Assembly: GCA_016928955.1 (NCBI GenBank)
Contig: JAFGJV010000016.1
Coordinates: forward strand, 1-62,224
DNA: 62,224 nucleotides
Origin: Spirochaetales bacterium
GTDB lineage: Bacteria; Spirochaetota; Spirochaetia; Treponematales; UBA12059
Direction of reading: 5' to 3'
The position numbers were made by a program, and so were the translations under genes. Below, one piece after another: positions 15,797 through 25,077 of this stretch. Position 1 is the stretch's first letter, and the number at the start of each line of letters is the position of its first letter. The notes beneath the pieces were generated by a model. That model did no database searches and was not told the DNA's origin. It was given only the letters and a program-made list of their open reading frames with translations.

Positions 15797-17005
15797 ATGA
15801 TAGACAGCGCCCCGTATGTTCTCAAAACCGTGGATTTCCGTTTCCGCGGCGCGGATCTCAGGCTGGATCTCTCCCACGCCCTGTTCAGCTCCAATGACGT
15901 TGACTCAGGCTCCCGCCTCCTGCTCAAGGCCGTGTCCAAGGCGGCAGATCCATCTGCCGTGGCCAGCGCCATCGATATAGGCTCGGGCACCGGCGTGCTG
16001 GGTCTGGCCCTTGCAGCCGGCTACCCCGGCTGTTCGGTCAGTTTCCGCGACCGTGACGCCCTTGCCTGCGCCTTTACCGAGCGCAACGCCAGGCGTAACC
16101 GGGTCAAACCGGCCGCCGTGGAGCACGCCCTGTTCCTGGACGGCCTTGCGGGGCGGGAATTCGACCTGGTGCTGTCCAACGTGCCGGCCAAGGCCGGGCC
16201 CCCGGTCCTGGACGCGTTCCTGCGTCGCCTTCCGCGTCTGGTATCGGGCCGTGGCCTGGGAGCCGTCGTGGTGGTAAACACCATAGCTGCAGAGGCGCGC
16301 ATGTCGCTGGAAGCCGGCCTGGCTCCCGCCGGAGCCCGCCCGGAATTGGCGGAGCGCGGCGCGGGCCATTCGGTCTTTCTCTTCAGGCGGGCGGGGCTGC
16401 CTGCCCTGGACGCGGAGGCGGACAGCCTGGCCGTGTACCGACGCGGTGCCCCTGATGGCCGGACCGGGTACCGGCATGCAGGCTATTGGGGCCTGCCCGA
16501 GTTCGATACGCCGTCCTATGCCACGGAGCTGGCCATGGAACTGTGCGAGTCGGGGATGGCGGGCATCAACCTCAGGAAGGCCCTGGTCGCCAACCCGGGT
16601 TCCGGGCGCCTGCCTGCCTACCTTCGCGCCCGATCGGGCACCGTTGTCGACCTCCGCGGCCGCGACGCCCTGGCCCTGGCCGCCAGCGCCGCCAATCTGG
16701 CGCTGAACGGAGGCCGGAACGCCTGCCAGCCGCCCTGTTCGCTCAGCGCCGCCTGGCCCGGAGACAGCCCGGCGTCCGCCTACGACCTGGTCGCCGAATT
16801 CGCGGACATTACCCCGCGCGTGGACACCACTGACGATACCTGGGCGGAGGCTGCCCGCACGCTCAAGGCGGGTGGCTCCTACGTGGCCGTGATGACCAGC
16901 ACGGATTTTGACCGCTTTGCCAGGCGCAAGCCGGCAGGGTTCACCCGGCTCCGGGACAAGAAAAAAAAGGGCTGGACTGCCGGCTTGTGGCGCAGGGATG
17001 CGTAA
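15797..17005 (+). CDS. RsmC-like class I methyltransferase with a second degenerate domain
   Basis: 402 aa. The N-terminal half is a methyltransferase-small (RsmC/RlmG-like) domain. The SAM-binding loop is AIDIGSGTGVLGLALAAGYP (about residues 58-77), an acidic strand follows (FRDRDALA), and the motif IV position reads LSNVPAK where N-P-P-[FYWH] is usual. The C-terminal half carries another Rossmann-like pattern (VVDLRGRDALALAASAANLALN and YDLVAEFADITP), suggesting a duplicated or substrate-recognition domain. Family members methylate guanines in rRNA. With the NPP motif altered, activity and target are uncertain. The ATG at 15797 has no ribosome site but follows a promoter by 6 nt. A TTG at 15782 is the alternative start. 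Confidence 0.75.
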   Translation: MIDSAPYVLKTVDFRFRGADLRLDLSHALFSSNDVDSGSRLLLKAVSKAADPSAVASAIDIGSGTGVLGLALAAGYPGCSVSFRDRDALACAFTERNARRNRVKPAAVEHALFLDGLAGREFDLVLSNVPAKAGPPVLDAFLRRLPRLVSGRGLGAVVVVNTIAAEARMSLEAGLAPAGARPELAERGAGHSVFLFRRAGLPALDAEADSLAVYRRGAPDGRTGYRHAGYWGLPEFDTPSYATELAMELCESGMAGINLRKALVANPGSGRLPAYLRARSGTVVDLRGRDALALAASAANLALNGGRNACQPPCSLSAAWPGDSPASAYDLVAEFADITPRVDTTDDTWAEAARTLKAGGSYVAVMTSTDFDRFARRKPAGFTRLRDKKKKGWTAGLWRRDA

Positions 17006-17146
17006 GGGTACGGGTAGGGTAGCGAATTCTGACAGCGTCGCCTTAAATGTCAATAAATGAAACGAGATTTTGCATGGTAAAACAAAAAGCGCCCACAGCC
17101 CCTTGCGGATACGGCAAAATGGGTATACAACCTCTATATCACAGCG

Positions 17147-17197
17147 CTTGACGGGAGCCTGGACCGCACCCAGACTCCTGTCGCCCGTCAAGGAGAG
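17147..17197 (+). promoter_or_regulatory. 5'-UTR hairpin overlapping the pckG ribosome site
   Basis: CTTGACGGG (17147-17155) pairs perfectly with CCCGTCAAG (17184-17192), and CCTGG/CCAG pairs extend the structure inside. The 3' arm runs into AAGGAGAG, the pckG Shine-Dalgarno sequence, so the fold could hide it. Whether this is a control element is inferred. Confidence 0.5.
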
Positions 17198-17203
17198 CTC
17201 CCC

Positions 17204-19027
17204 GTGAACCTCGACAGCATCAAGCATCCCAAACTCCGGGCCTGGATCGACGAAAATATCGACATGTGCATGCCCGACGATGTATGCGTACTGGACGGCA
17301 GCCAGGAGGAGGCTGACCGACTTGCCGAGCGCATGCTCAGGTCGGGCACCTTCAAGCGCCTGGAAAAACGTCCGGGTTCCTACTATGTGGTGAGCGAGCC
17401 CAGCGACGTGGCCCGCGTGGAGAACAACACCTACATATGCTCGCGCTTCCGCGAGGAGGCCGGTCCTACCAACAACTGGTCCGACCCGCAGGAGATGAAG
17501 GGCGAGCTCCGCCAGCGCTTCTTCGGCTGCATGCGCGGGCGTACCATGTACGTGATACCCTACAGCATGGGCCCCGTGGGCGGTCCCTTGTCCCACATAG
17601 GCATAGAGCTGACCGACAGCGTGTACGTGGTGCTCAACATGCGCATCATGACCCGCATGGGCCAGGCCGTGCTTGACGCCCTGGGCCGTGACGGCGAGTT
17701 TGTCCGCTGCCTGCACTCCGTGGGCTATCCCCTGACCCCGGGGCGCCGCGAGCGGCTCTGGCCCTGCGATCCCAACAACAAGTACATTGTGCACTTTCCC
17801 GAGGAACGCTCTATCTGGTCCTACGGCTCGGGCTACGGAGGCAACGCCCTCTTGGGCAAAAAGTGCTTTGCCCTGCGCATAGCAAGCGTCATGGCGCGCG
17901 ACCAGGGCTGGCTGGCCGAGCACATGCTTATCCTAGGGATCACCAATCCCGAGGGCAAGAAAAAATACATAGCAGCCGCCTTCCCGTCAGCCTGCGGCAA
18001 GACCAACCTGGCCATGCTGGTACCCACCCTTCCGGGCTGGAAGGTGGAGACGGTGGGCGACGACATAGCCTGGATGCGCTGGGGCGACGACGGCCAGCTT
18101 TACGCCATCAACCCCGAGTACGGTTTCTTCGGCGTGGCTCCGGGCACCAGCTGGAAGAGCAACCCCAACGCCATGAAGTCCATCGAGCGCAACACCATAT
18201 TCACCAACGTGGCGCGCACTCCGGACGGCGACGTCTGGTGGGAGGGCATTGGCACCGAGCCGCCCGAAGGGCTCATAGACTGGCACGGCGAACCGTTCAA
18301 TCCCAAGAACGACAAGCCCGCGGCCAATCCCAACGGCCGCTTTACCGCGCCCGCATCCCAGTGCCCGGTCATAGACCCGGCCTGGGAGGATCCCCGGGGC
18401 GTGCCCATCAGCGCCATCCTGTTCGGCGGCCGGCGCGCCGGCACCGTGCCCCTGATACACGAGGCTTTTGACTGGGAGCACGGCGTGTTCATGGGCTCCA
18501 TCGTGTCCAGCGAGACCACCGCGGCCGCCGCAGGCGCCGTGGGCCAGCTCAGGCGCGATCCTTTTGCCATGCTGCCCTTCTGCGGCTACAACATGGGCGA
18601 CTATTTCCACCACTGGCTGCGCATGGGCGAGCGCACCGGCGTCAAGCATCCCAAGTTCTATTACGTGAACTGGTTCCGCAAAGGTCCGGACGGCAAATTC
18701 CTGTGGCCTGGCTTTGGCGAGAACTCGCGCGTGCTCAAGTGGGTATTCCAGCGTTGCGACGGCGAGGCGGAGGCCACGGAAACCCCCATTGGTTTTGTGC
18801 CCGCCCCGGGCGCCCTGGATACCGACGGCCTGAGCCTGTCCAAGGCGGCCGTGGACGAACTTCTGCGCGTCAATGCCGACGAGTGGCTGGCAGACGTGCC
18901 GGGCATCCGCATTTTCTACGGCAGTTTCCATGACGGCTTCCCGGACCAGCTGATGTCCAGGCTGGATTGGATAGAGCGACGCCTGCGCACGGGCTTCTCC
19001 GCGGCCACGAACACGCGCATAGCCTGA
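17204..19027 (+). CDS. pckG: Phosphoenolpyruvate carboxykinase (GTP)
   Basis: Interconverts oxaloacetate and PEP using GTP/GDP (607 aa, normal length). [13 protein letters not shown] is the kinase-1a P loop with the reactive Cys of GTP-type PEPCKs. [26 protein letters not shown] and the NW-rich segment ([25 protein letters not shown] split over two motifs) are family marks. In anaerobes this enzyme commonly runs as PEP carboxylation toward C4 acids. The GTG start follows AAGGAGAG, part of a hairpin leader. The 200-bp upstream gap has possible -35/-10 boxes (TTGCGG, TACAAC) near 17104-17132. A strong terminator follows the gene. Confidence 0.96.
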   Translation: MNLDSIKHPKLRAWIDENIDMCMPDDVCVLDGSQEEADRLAERMLRSGTFKRLEKRPGSYYVVSEPSDVARVENNTYICSRFREEAGPTNNWSDPQEMKGELRQRFFGCMRGRTMYVIPYSMGPVGGPLSHIGIELTDSVYVVLNMRIMTRMGQAVLDALGRDGEFVRCLHSVGYPLTPGRRERLWPCDPNNKYIVHFPEERSIWSYGSGYGGNALLGKKCFALRIASVMARDQGWLAEHMLILGITNPEGKKKYIAAAFPSACGKTNLAMLVPTLPGWKVETVGDDIAWMRWGDDGQLYAINPEYGFFGVAPGTSWKSNPNAMKSIERNTIFTNVARTPDGDVWWEGIGTEPPEGLIDWHGEPFNPKNDKPAANPNGRFTAPASQCPVIDPAWEDPRGVPISAILFGGRRAGTVPLIHEAFDWEHGVFMGSIVSSETTAAAAGAVGQLRRDPFAMLPFCGYNMGDYFHHWLRMGERTGVKHPKFYYVNWFRKGPDGKFLWPGFGENSRVLKWVFQRCDGEAEATETPIGFVPAPGALDTDGLSLSKAAVDELLRVNADEWLADVPGIRIFYGSFHDGFPDQLMSRLDWIERRLRTGFSAATNTRIA

Positions 19028-19050
19028 TACCGCTCGATGGATACGCACGG

Positions 19051-19080
19051 GGCCGGAGGCGCATGCTTCCGGCCTTTTTT
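19051..19080 (+). terminator. Rho-independent terminator of pckG
   Basis: GGCCGGAGGC-GCAT-GCTTCCGGCC with one G:T pair is followed by TTTTTT, 23 nt after the pckG stop. The next 130 bp hold an AT-rich TTGAAATAATATAAT stretch that may be the promoter of the following lipoprotein. Confidence 0.9.
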
Positions 19081-19213
19081 GTCGAAATCCCCAATAATCG
19101 ACAATATGAACCGACAAAAACGTTGAAATAATATAATACACCTCTAAATTTCTTGAATTTGCATCTTCGAGACGATACATTTACACTTGACAAAGAGCCC
19201 CAAGGAGGACCCT

Positions 19214-22200
19214 ATGAAACGGTACGGGTATGTAGCGGCAGCTTTACTTGCAGCCGCCTTCATCGCCCTGAGCGCTTGCTCGGCTCCCGAACTGGACTTT
19301 CCTCCGTCGGTGTCCATCAGCGAACCGACGGACGGAACCACCGTATCGGGGTCCTTCACCCTGCGGGGATCGGCCAGCGACGATATGGGCTTGTCCCGCG
19401 TGGAGTACTCCTTGGATAACGGGGCCACGTTTGCGGCAGCCAGCGGCACCGCGTCGTGGTCGGCAACCGTGGACAGCACCACGGTACCGGACGGCGGCCT
19501 TCCCATCATGGCCAGGTCCACGGACAGCGCCGGCAACGTGGCGTATGACTTTGTCACGGTTATCGTGGAAAACGCCGATCCAACCGTGGAAATCATCAAT
19601 CCGCAAGCCGACGACCTGGCTTTCTCAGGTTACCTGCCCATAATAGGTCTTGCCAACAAGCTGGCTGGCGCCGGCGACTATGTGGAAGTATCCTTGGACG
19701 GTGCCGCGTACACCCAAACAGGCGTTGATTTCAACGGCATGGTATGGAAGTACCTCATAGACACCACTGCACTGACCGAGGCTCTGCATACCATATCGGT
19801 GCGCGGCTACCGGGACAGCGACGCCGTGTACACGGCCGTGGTCGAGCGGACCTTTTTCGTCGACCAGACCGTCCCCAATGTGTCCATAGACACCCCGGCC
19901 TCCGGTTCGTACATCAAAGGCATCGTCGATTTCACGGGTACGTCCCAAGACGATACGGGCGTGGACCGCGTGGACCTCAGCTTTGACGGCGGATCCACCT
20001 GGCAGACGGTTACCGGCACCACTTCCTGGAGCCACAGCCTGGCCAGCACGGCCCTGGCGGACGGCGCCATAACCGTCATCGCCCGAGCTTTGGACCTGAG
20101 CGAACCGCCCCTGTCTGGCACCATCAGCATTCCCGTCGTCATAGACAACAACAACCCGACCATAAGCCTGGACGCGCCCGCCGACGGCGCGGTGGCGTCG
20201 GACGTCATACATTTCAGCGGGTCGTCCTCGGACACGGTGGGCGTGGAAACCGTCGAGCTGCAGTTCGGCGCCGGCAACGACTTCCTGGCCGTCAACGGCA
20301 CCACCAGCTGGAACCTGGATTTTGACCCCTGGGATCCACCGGTCCCCATGACCCCCCTGGCCAACGGCTCGTACGCCGTGACCGTGCACGCCATAGATTT
20401 TGCCGACAACGTTGCCCAGACCAGCATCACGGTCAAGGTAGACGCCAACATGCCATCCGTCACCAACGTCCTTGGCGTGGTGGACGGCGGGCATTACAAG
20501 GGCGCCGTGGCCATATCCGGAGATGTGGGCGACGCGGACTTTGGGGATACCGTGGATGCCGTGGAAATCAGCATGGACGGAGGCCTCGGCTGGGCGGCCG
20601 TAAGCGGCTTTACAGCGGGATCGTCCAGCTTTACCCACAGCCTGGATACGACAGGCCACGCCGACGGCCAGTACATCCTTGTGATACGGGCGACCGACAA
20701 CTGGGGCGGGTCGTATCAGCTGGCCTACGATGTGACCATCGACAACACCCTGCCGGTGCTCGCTGTCATTCAGCCCGTGGAGTCCGCCGACGTGTCGGGC
20801 AACGTGCTGGTCACCGGCAGCATAACAGAGAGCAATCTGGATACTCTGGACATAACCATCACAGACGGCGTGACCACCGTCACAGACAGCCTGAGCCCGA
20901 GCGCCGGCCAGTGGTCGTACCTGTGGGACTCGTCGGCTTTTGCCGTGGGCTCCGTGACCATAACGGTGGACGCCCTGGACCTGGCGGGTAATTCCGGACA
21001 GGACATATGCACGGTCCAGAAGACCAACACCACGGCCAGCATCAGCATAACAAGCCCGTCCACGGGCACCTACCAGAAAGCCACGGTGACCGTGACGGGC
21101 ACCTCGTCAACGCCCCTGGGCCTGGTTACGGCCGTGGACGTGAGCCTGGACGGCGGATCCACGTACCTGCCGGCCACGGACACAAGCGGCGGGGCTTGGG
21201 CAACCTGGGAATACGTCTTGGATACCACCACGCTCTCCGGAGACGGAAGCTATGATGTGATGGCGCGGGTCACCACCGATTCCACGCCCGTCAACACCTC
21301 GGCCATTGTCATCATCGTGGACAACACCCTGCCGGCCCTGGCCGTCACCTCGCCCACGGCCGCCTTTGTCGGGGCCAACGCCCTGTACGGGCAGGTGACC
21401 ATAGAGGGCACGGCCACCGACGCCAACCCGGACACGGCCGTGGTGGAAATCAGCTACGACTCGGGCTCAAGCTGGACGCCCGTGGCCACCTCGGGCTATG
21501 AAACCTTCTCGCACCTGTGGGATACCCAGACCGCCGTGCCGGGCTCAGCCCAGGACGGAATCCAGCTGCGGGCCAGCGCCACGGACCTGGCCGGCAACAG
21601 CGCGACAAGCGCCGTTATAACGGTGGACGTCCACCCTTACATATCGGCCCTGAGCGTGAGCGCCGCGTCCCGGGGCGAGTCCATCACCGTGAGCGGGAGC
21701 AATTTCAACGCGTCCTCCCTGGTGTTCAAAGCCGGCGCGGGGACCGTGGACGGAACGATCACCGCCCAAACGGCAACCAGTGTTAGCGTTACCGTGCCGG
21801 CCACGGCTACCTCCGGCAACGTGTACGCCCTCACCAACGGCCTGGCAAGCAACGCCAAGAACCTGGACATCTGGGGCATCACCACCCACGCGGCCACCAC
21901 CTGGCTGTCGGCGTCGTCAGACGGCGGGAGCATATACTCCACGTACACATTAAGTTCTGGACCCTACCGGTACCAGATGTTCAGGATCGACTCGGCAGCT
22001 CCTGTGTACGTATCAGCAAGCACTGAGGAGAAGGCCGATATTATCTCCTCGTCGGTAGCTTCAAACGGAGCTGAGAAGTTTGTCGCCTACACTAATACGA
22101 GAGATGGGCTGGCAAATCATCTGGAAGGCGTTTCCATCCACCGGTCAGTTGATGGCGGGGCAAGTTTTGGCGCGGCGGTAGAAGTAAGCCCGAGCTTTGT

Positions 22201-22939
22201 CAATTTCCTCAGCATGGCCGTGTGGGATCCCGATTCTCTGGTCGCTGACAACACCCAGGTGTGGCTGGCCGGCTACGATACGGCCACCGCTTCCCTGGTT
22301 GTCTTCTCATCAACCGACTCCGGTGCTACCTGGACGTCAGCCACGGTGGACGAGACCAGCGCCGACGTGGGCCGCTACGTATCCCTGGACCTGTATCCTG
22401 ACGACCCCGTCACGCCAGCGGCCTACTATCCCGTGGTCGCCTACCGCGACACCGCCAACCAGATACTCAAGCTGGCCTACTGGGACGGCTCGGCGTGGAC
22501 GCTCCGGATCGTTGACGAGACGGGCAACGTGGGCGACTATGCCGACCTGGACGTGGACGCGGACGGAGGGGCGCACATCAGCTACTTTGACGGCAACTCG
22601 GGCGACCTCAAATACGCGTACGCCTCCGCCGTTGACGGCGGCTTCTCTACCCAGGTGGCGGTGAGCGCGGGCATAGCGGGCTTCTATACCGCGCTGGCGG
22701 CCGATGCCGCGGGCACGCCGCACATCGTCTTCTACGACTTCTCCAGCAACAGCATGGTGTACACGTACTGGGACGGAGCGGCGTGGCCAACGTACCGCAT
22801 ACCTGAGAAGGATGCCTTCTCCTGGCCAGGGACCATAACAGGCAACTTCGTGCACGTGGTTATAGACGCGGACGATGGCAAGCCCTGGTTCTTCTACCCG
22901 GCGGGCGCCAACTACAAGCTGGCCAATTTCATCCAGTAA
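19214..22939 (+). CDS. Large Ig-repeat lipoprotein with TIG and propeller-like C-terminus
   Basis: 1241 aa. A lipoprotein signal (MKRYGYVAAALLAAAFIALSAC spans the start; lipobox LSAC near residue 22) anchors it to a membrane. Eight Ig-like repeats of about 85-100 residues follow. Each starts with a P-x-[VI]-x-[VIL]-x-x-P motif (PSVSISEPTDG, PTVEIINPQAD, PNVSIDTPASG and so on) and ends with a DxAGN-like strand. One IPT/TIG domain (SVSAASRGESITVSGSNF) comes next. The last 340 residues have Asp-box-like motifs (SVDGGASFG, STDSGATWT) and repeated YWDGSAW-type blades, resembling a sialidase-like propeller. This suggests surface adhesion or glycan binding. CAAGGAGG precedes the ATG. An upstream start at 19187 is less likely. 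Confidence 0.85.
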   Translation: MKRYGYVAAALLAAAFIALSACSAPELDFPPSVSISEPTDGTTVSGSFTLRGSASDDMGLSRVEYSLDNGATFAAASGTASWSATVDSTTVPDGGLPIMARSTDSAGNVAYDFVTVIVENADPTVEIINPQADDLAFSGYLPIIGLANKLAGAGDYVEVSLDGAAYTQTGVDFNGMVWKYLIDTTALTEALHTISVRGYRDSDAVYTAVVERTFFVDQTVPNVSIDTPASGSYIKGIVDFTGTSQDDTGVDRVDLSFDGGSTWQTVTGTTSWSHSLASTALADGAITVIARALDLSEPPLSGTISIPVVIDNNNPTISLDAPADGAVASDVIHFSGSSSDTVGVETVELQFGAGNDFLAVNGTTSWNLDFDPWDPPVPMTPLANGSYAVTVHAIDFADNVAQTSITVKVDANMPSVTNVLGVVDGGHYKGAVAISGDVGDADFGDTVDAVEISMDGGLGWAAVSGFTAGSSSFTHSLDTTGHADGQYILVIRATDNWGGSYQLAYDVTIDNTLPVLAVIQPVESADVSGNVLVTGSITESNLDTLDITITDGVTTVTDSLSPSAGQWSYLWDSSAFAVGSVTITVDALDLAGNSGQDICTVQKTNTTASISITSPSTGTYQKATVTVTGTSSTPLGLVTAVDVSLDGGSTYLPATDTSGGAWATWEYVLDTTTLSGDGSYDVMARVTTDSTPVNTSAIVIIVDNTLPALAVTSPTAAFVGANALYGQVTIEGTATDANPDTAVVEISYDSGSSWTPVATSGYETFSHLWDTQTAVPGSAQDGIQLRASATDLAGNSATSAVITVDVHPYISALSVSAASRGESITVSGSNFNASSLVFKAGAGTVDGTITAQTATSVSVTVPATATSGNVYALTNGLASNAKNLDIWGITTHAATTWLSASSDGGSIYSTYTLSSGPYRYQMFRIDSAAPVYVSASTEEKADIISSSVASNGAEKFVAYTNTRDGLANHLEGVSIHRSVDGGASFGAAVEVSPSFVNFLSMAVWDPDSLVADNTQVWLAGYDTATASLVVFSSTDSGATWTSATVDETSADVGRYVSLDLYPDDPVTPAAYYPVVAYRDTANQILKLAYWDGSAWTLRIVDETGNVGDYADLDVDADGGAHISYFDGNSGDLKYAYASAVDGGFSTQVAVSAGIAGFYTALAADAAGTPHIVFYDFSSNSMVYTYWDGAAWPTYRIPEKDAFSWPGTITGNFVHVVIDADDGKPWFFYPAGANYKLANFIQ

Positions 22940-22961
22940 GCCCGAACTTGGTTAACGACAG

Positions 22962-22988
22962 CCCGCCCCTTTTTGGGGCGGGTTTTTT
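22962..22988 (+). terminator. Rho-independent terminator after the Ig-repeat gene
   Basis: CCCGCCCC-TTTTT-GGGGCGGG followed by TTTTTT, 23 nt after the stop codon and before convergent recG. Confidence 0.95.
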
Positions 22989-23003
22989 ATGCCGCGGCTG
23001 TAT

Positions 23004-25070
23004 CTAGCCCGTGGCCGCGGTGCGCTCGGCAAAGGGGCTGGCCCGCTCAAGGACGGCCCGTATCACCGAGCCGTCTGCGCCTAGGAGGCCGGGGTCCTCC
23101 GCCAGGATGGCCTGGGCGTCTTCCCGGGCGGCTTCAAGAAGTTCCGCGTCGCGCACGGGGTCCGCAAAGCTGAGCTCAAGCTGGCCTGACTGGCCGGTGC
23201 CCGTGATCTGCCCGGGCCCGCGCATGCGGAGATCCTCCTCCGCTATGAGAAAGCCGTCCGTGGTGTCCTTCATGGCCATGACGCGACGCTTGCCCTCGTC
23301 GCCCAAGCCGTCCGACCACACCAGGAAGCAGTACGACTGCTCCTTGCCGCGGCCCACCCGGCCCCTGAGTTGGTGCAGGGCCGCCAGGCCAAAGCGCTCG
23401 GCGTGCTCTATGACCATGCAGCTTGCCTCGGGCACGTCCACGCCCACCTCCACCACGCTGGTGGCCACCAGAAAGGACAGCTTGCCGGCCGCGAAGTCCG
23501 CCATGGTGGCGCGCTTGTCCGCCTCCGGCACGCGGGAATGTATGATGCCGCCCTTGAATTCCGGGAACACTTCCCGGGACAGGCGCTCGTACATGGCAAC
23601 GGCGTCCTTGAGCTCGACGCGGTCGGAGCGGTCCACCAGGGGGTATACAAAGTAGGCGCGCCGGCCGGCTTCAAGTTCCCGTCGCACAAAGTCGTATACC
23701 TTGGCCTCGTTGCCCATGCGCGCCAGGTGGGTGATCACGGGCAGGCGGCCGGGCGGCAGCGTCGTGATGGTGGACACGGCCAGGTCGCCGTATACGGTCA
23801 GGGCCAGGGTGCGGGGTATGGGCGTGGCGCTCATCATCAGCATGTCCGGCCGGCTTCCTTTGGATCCCATGGCCAGGCGCTGGAGGACGCCAAAGCGGTG
23901 CTGTTCGTCCACCACCACAAGGCGCAGGGTGCGAAAGACCACGTCGGCGGAAAAGAGGGCGTGCGTGCCCACGACCAGGTCTATGTCGCCGGATGCCAGG
24001 GCTGAAAGGAGCGGTTTGCGCGCCGCGTCGGCCACGTTGCCAGACAGGAAGGCCAGGCGCACGCCCAGGGGCTCAAGGAGCCTGGCCGCCGTGTCCGCGT
24101 GCTGGCGCGCCAGAAGCTCGGTGGGCGCCATGATGGCGGCCTGGCCTCCGCCGGCTATGGCGTACAGGGCCGCCATGAACGCCACCAGGGTCTTGCCCGA
24201 GCCCACATCGCCCTGAAGGAGGCGCGCCATGGGCCAGGGCCCGGCCATGTCCGCGGCTATGTCCGCCAGGGCGGCCTTCTGCCCCTCGGTCAGGCTGAAG
24301 GGCAGGCGCTCCTCCAGGACGCAGGCCAAGCGGGTGTCCACGCTGCCCGTGGGCCTGGCTTCCTCCCGTCTGGCCAGGGACCGGCGGCCTATCATGATCT
24401 GGAGGTAGAACAGTTCGGTGTACGCCAGGGTTCTCCGGGCCAGGGCGGCGTCGTCCGGGCTTGCCGGGCGGTGAAGGAGGCGCAGGGCGTCCGCCATGCG
24501 GGCCAGGGAGCGTTTTTGGATGACGCCGTGGGGGAGCTCGTCGTCCACGCGGCCCCAGAGCTCCAGGGCCTTGCGCACCAGCTTCCTGACGCTTGCCTGT
24601 CCCAGGCCCTCGGTCAGGGGATAGACGGGCAAAACGCCGGCCGGTCGGAAGGCGTCGCCAGTGTCCACGCGCTCGGCGTCAAAGGCCGACGACTGGAGCT
24701 CGCCGAAGCGCCACTCAAAGCGCCCGAACAGGCGGAGCCTTGCCCCCACGGGTAGGCTTTTTTCCAGGAAAGGCCGGTTGAAGCACACGAGCGCGGCTCG
24801 CGTACCCTCGTCGTCCTCAACCCACACCTTGAGCGTGCGCATGCGGCCAAAGCCGAACCAGTCGTGGGCCAGGACGTTGACCGGGCAGTTGACCGGGCCC
24901 GAGCCGAAGGCGGACAAGAGCCGGAGCGCGGCCCTGTCCTCGTAGTCGCGGGGCGGAAGTAGGAGGAGGTCGGCGGCGCGGAACACGCCCAGCCTGGACA
25001 GGCGCTTGACCAGGGCCGGCCCGCAGCCGGGGAGTTCGCTGACGGGCGAGCTGAGTTCCCTGAGGAACAC
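23004..25070 (-). CDS. recG: ATP-dependent DNA helicase RecG
   Basis: Branch-migrating helicase (688 aa) that rescues stalled replication forks and processes recombination intermediates. An N-terminal wedge/OB domain (about 60-150) is followed by the helicase motor: GDVGSGKT (motif I), APTELLARQH (Ia), the DEQH box in VVVDEQHRFG, MSATPIPRTLAL (III), and the C-lobe motifs HSRVPEADK, ATSVVEVGVDVP and QLRGRVGRG (VI). The length fits the family. It begins with GTG, 7 nt after the stop of the preceding lipoprotein gene, so it is the last gene of a three-gene minus-strand operon. Confidence 0.95.
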   Translation of the reverse strand: MFLRELSSPVSELPGCGPALVKRLSRLGVFRAADLLLLPPRDYEDRAALRLLSAFGSGPVNCPVNVLAHDWFGFGRMRTLKVWVEDDEGTRAALVCFNRPFLEKSLPVGARLRLFGRFEWRFGELQSSAFDAERVDTGDAFRPAGVLPVYPLTEGLGQASVRKLVRKALELWGRVDDELPHGVIQKRSLARMADALRLLHRPASPDDAALARRTLAYTELFYLQIMIGRRSLARREEARPTGSVDTRLACVLEERLPFSLTEGQKAALADIAADMAGPWPMARLLQGDVGSGKTLVAFMAALYAIAGGGQAAIMAPTELLARQHADTAARLLEPLGVRLAFLSGNVADAARKPLLSALASGDIDLVVGTHALFSADVVFRTLRLVVVDEQHRFGVLQRLAMGSKGSRPDMLMMSATPIPRTLALTVYGDLAVSTITTLPPGRLPVITHLARMGNEAKVYDFVRRELEAGRRAYFVYPLVDRSDRVELKDAVAMYERLSREVFPEFKGGIIHSRVPEADKRATMADFAAGKLSFLVATSVVEVGVDVPEASCMVIEHAERFGLAALHQLRGRVGRGKEQSYCFLVWSDGLGDEGKRRVMAMKDTTDGFLIAEEDLRMRGPGQITGTGQSGQLELSFADPVRDAELLEAAREDAQAILAEDPGLLGADGSVIRAVLERASPFAERTAATG

Positions 25071-25077
25071 GGCTACG

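Noticed and set aside
15905-17923. 672-codon open frame on the minus strand
   Set aside because: It runs opposite the methyltransferase and pckG, which both have clear family motifs. Its protein is a low-complexity mix typical of the antisense of GC-rich genes.
22940-23003. Bidirectional terminator for both the Ig-repeat gene and recG
   Set aside because: The T run exists only in the plus direction, so it serves only the Ig-repeat gene.
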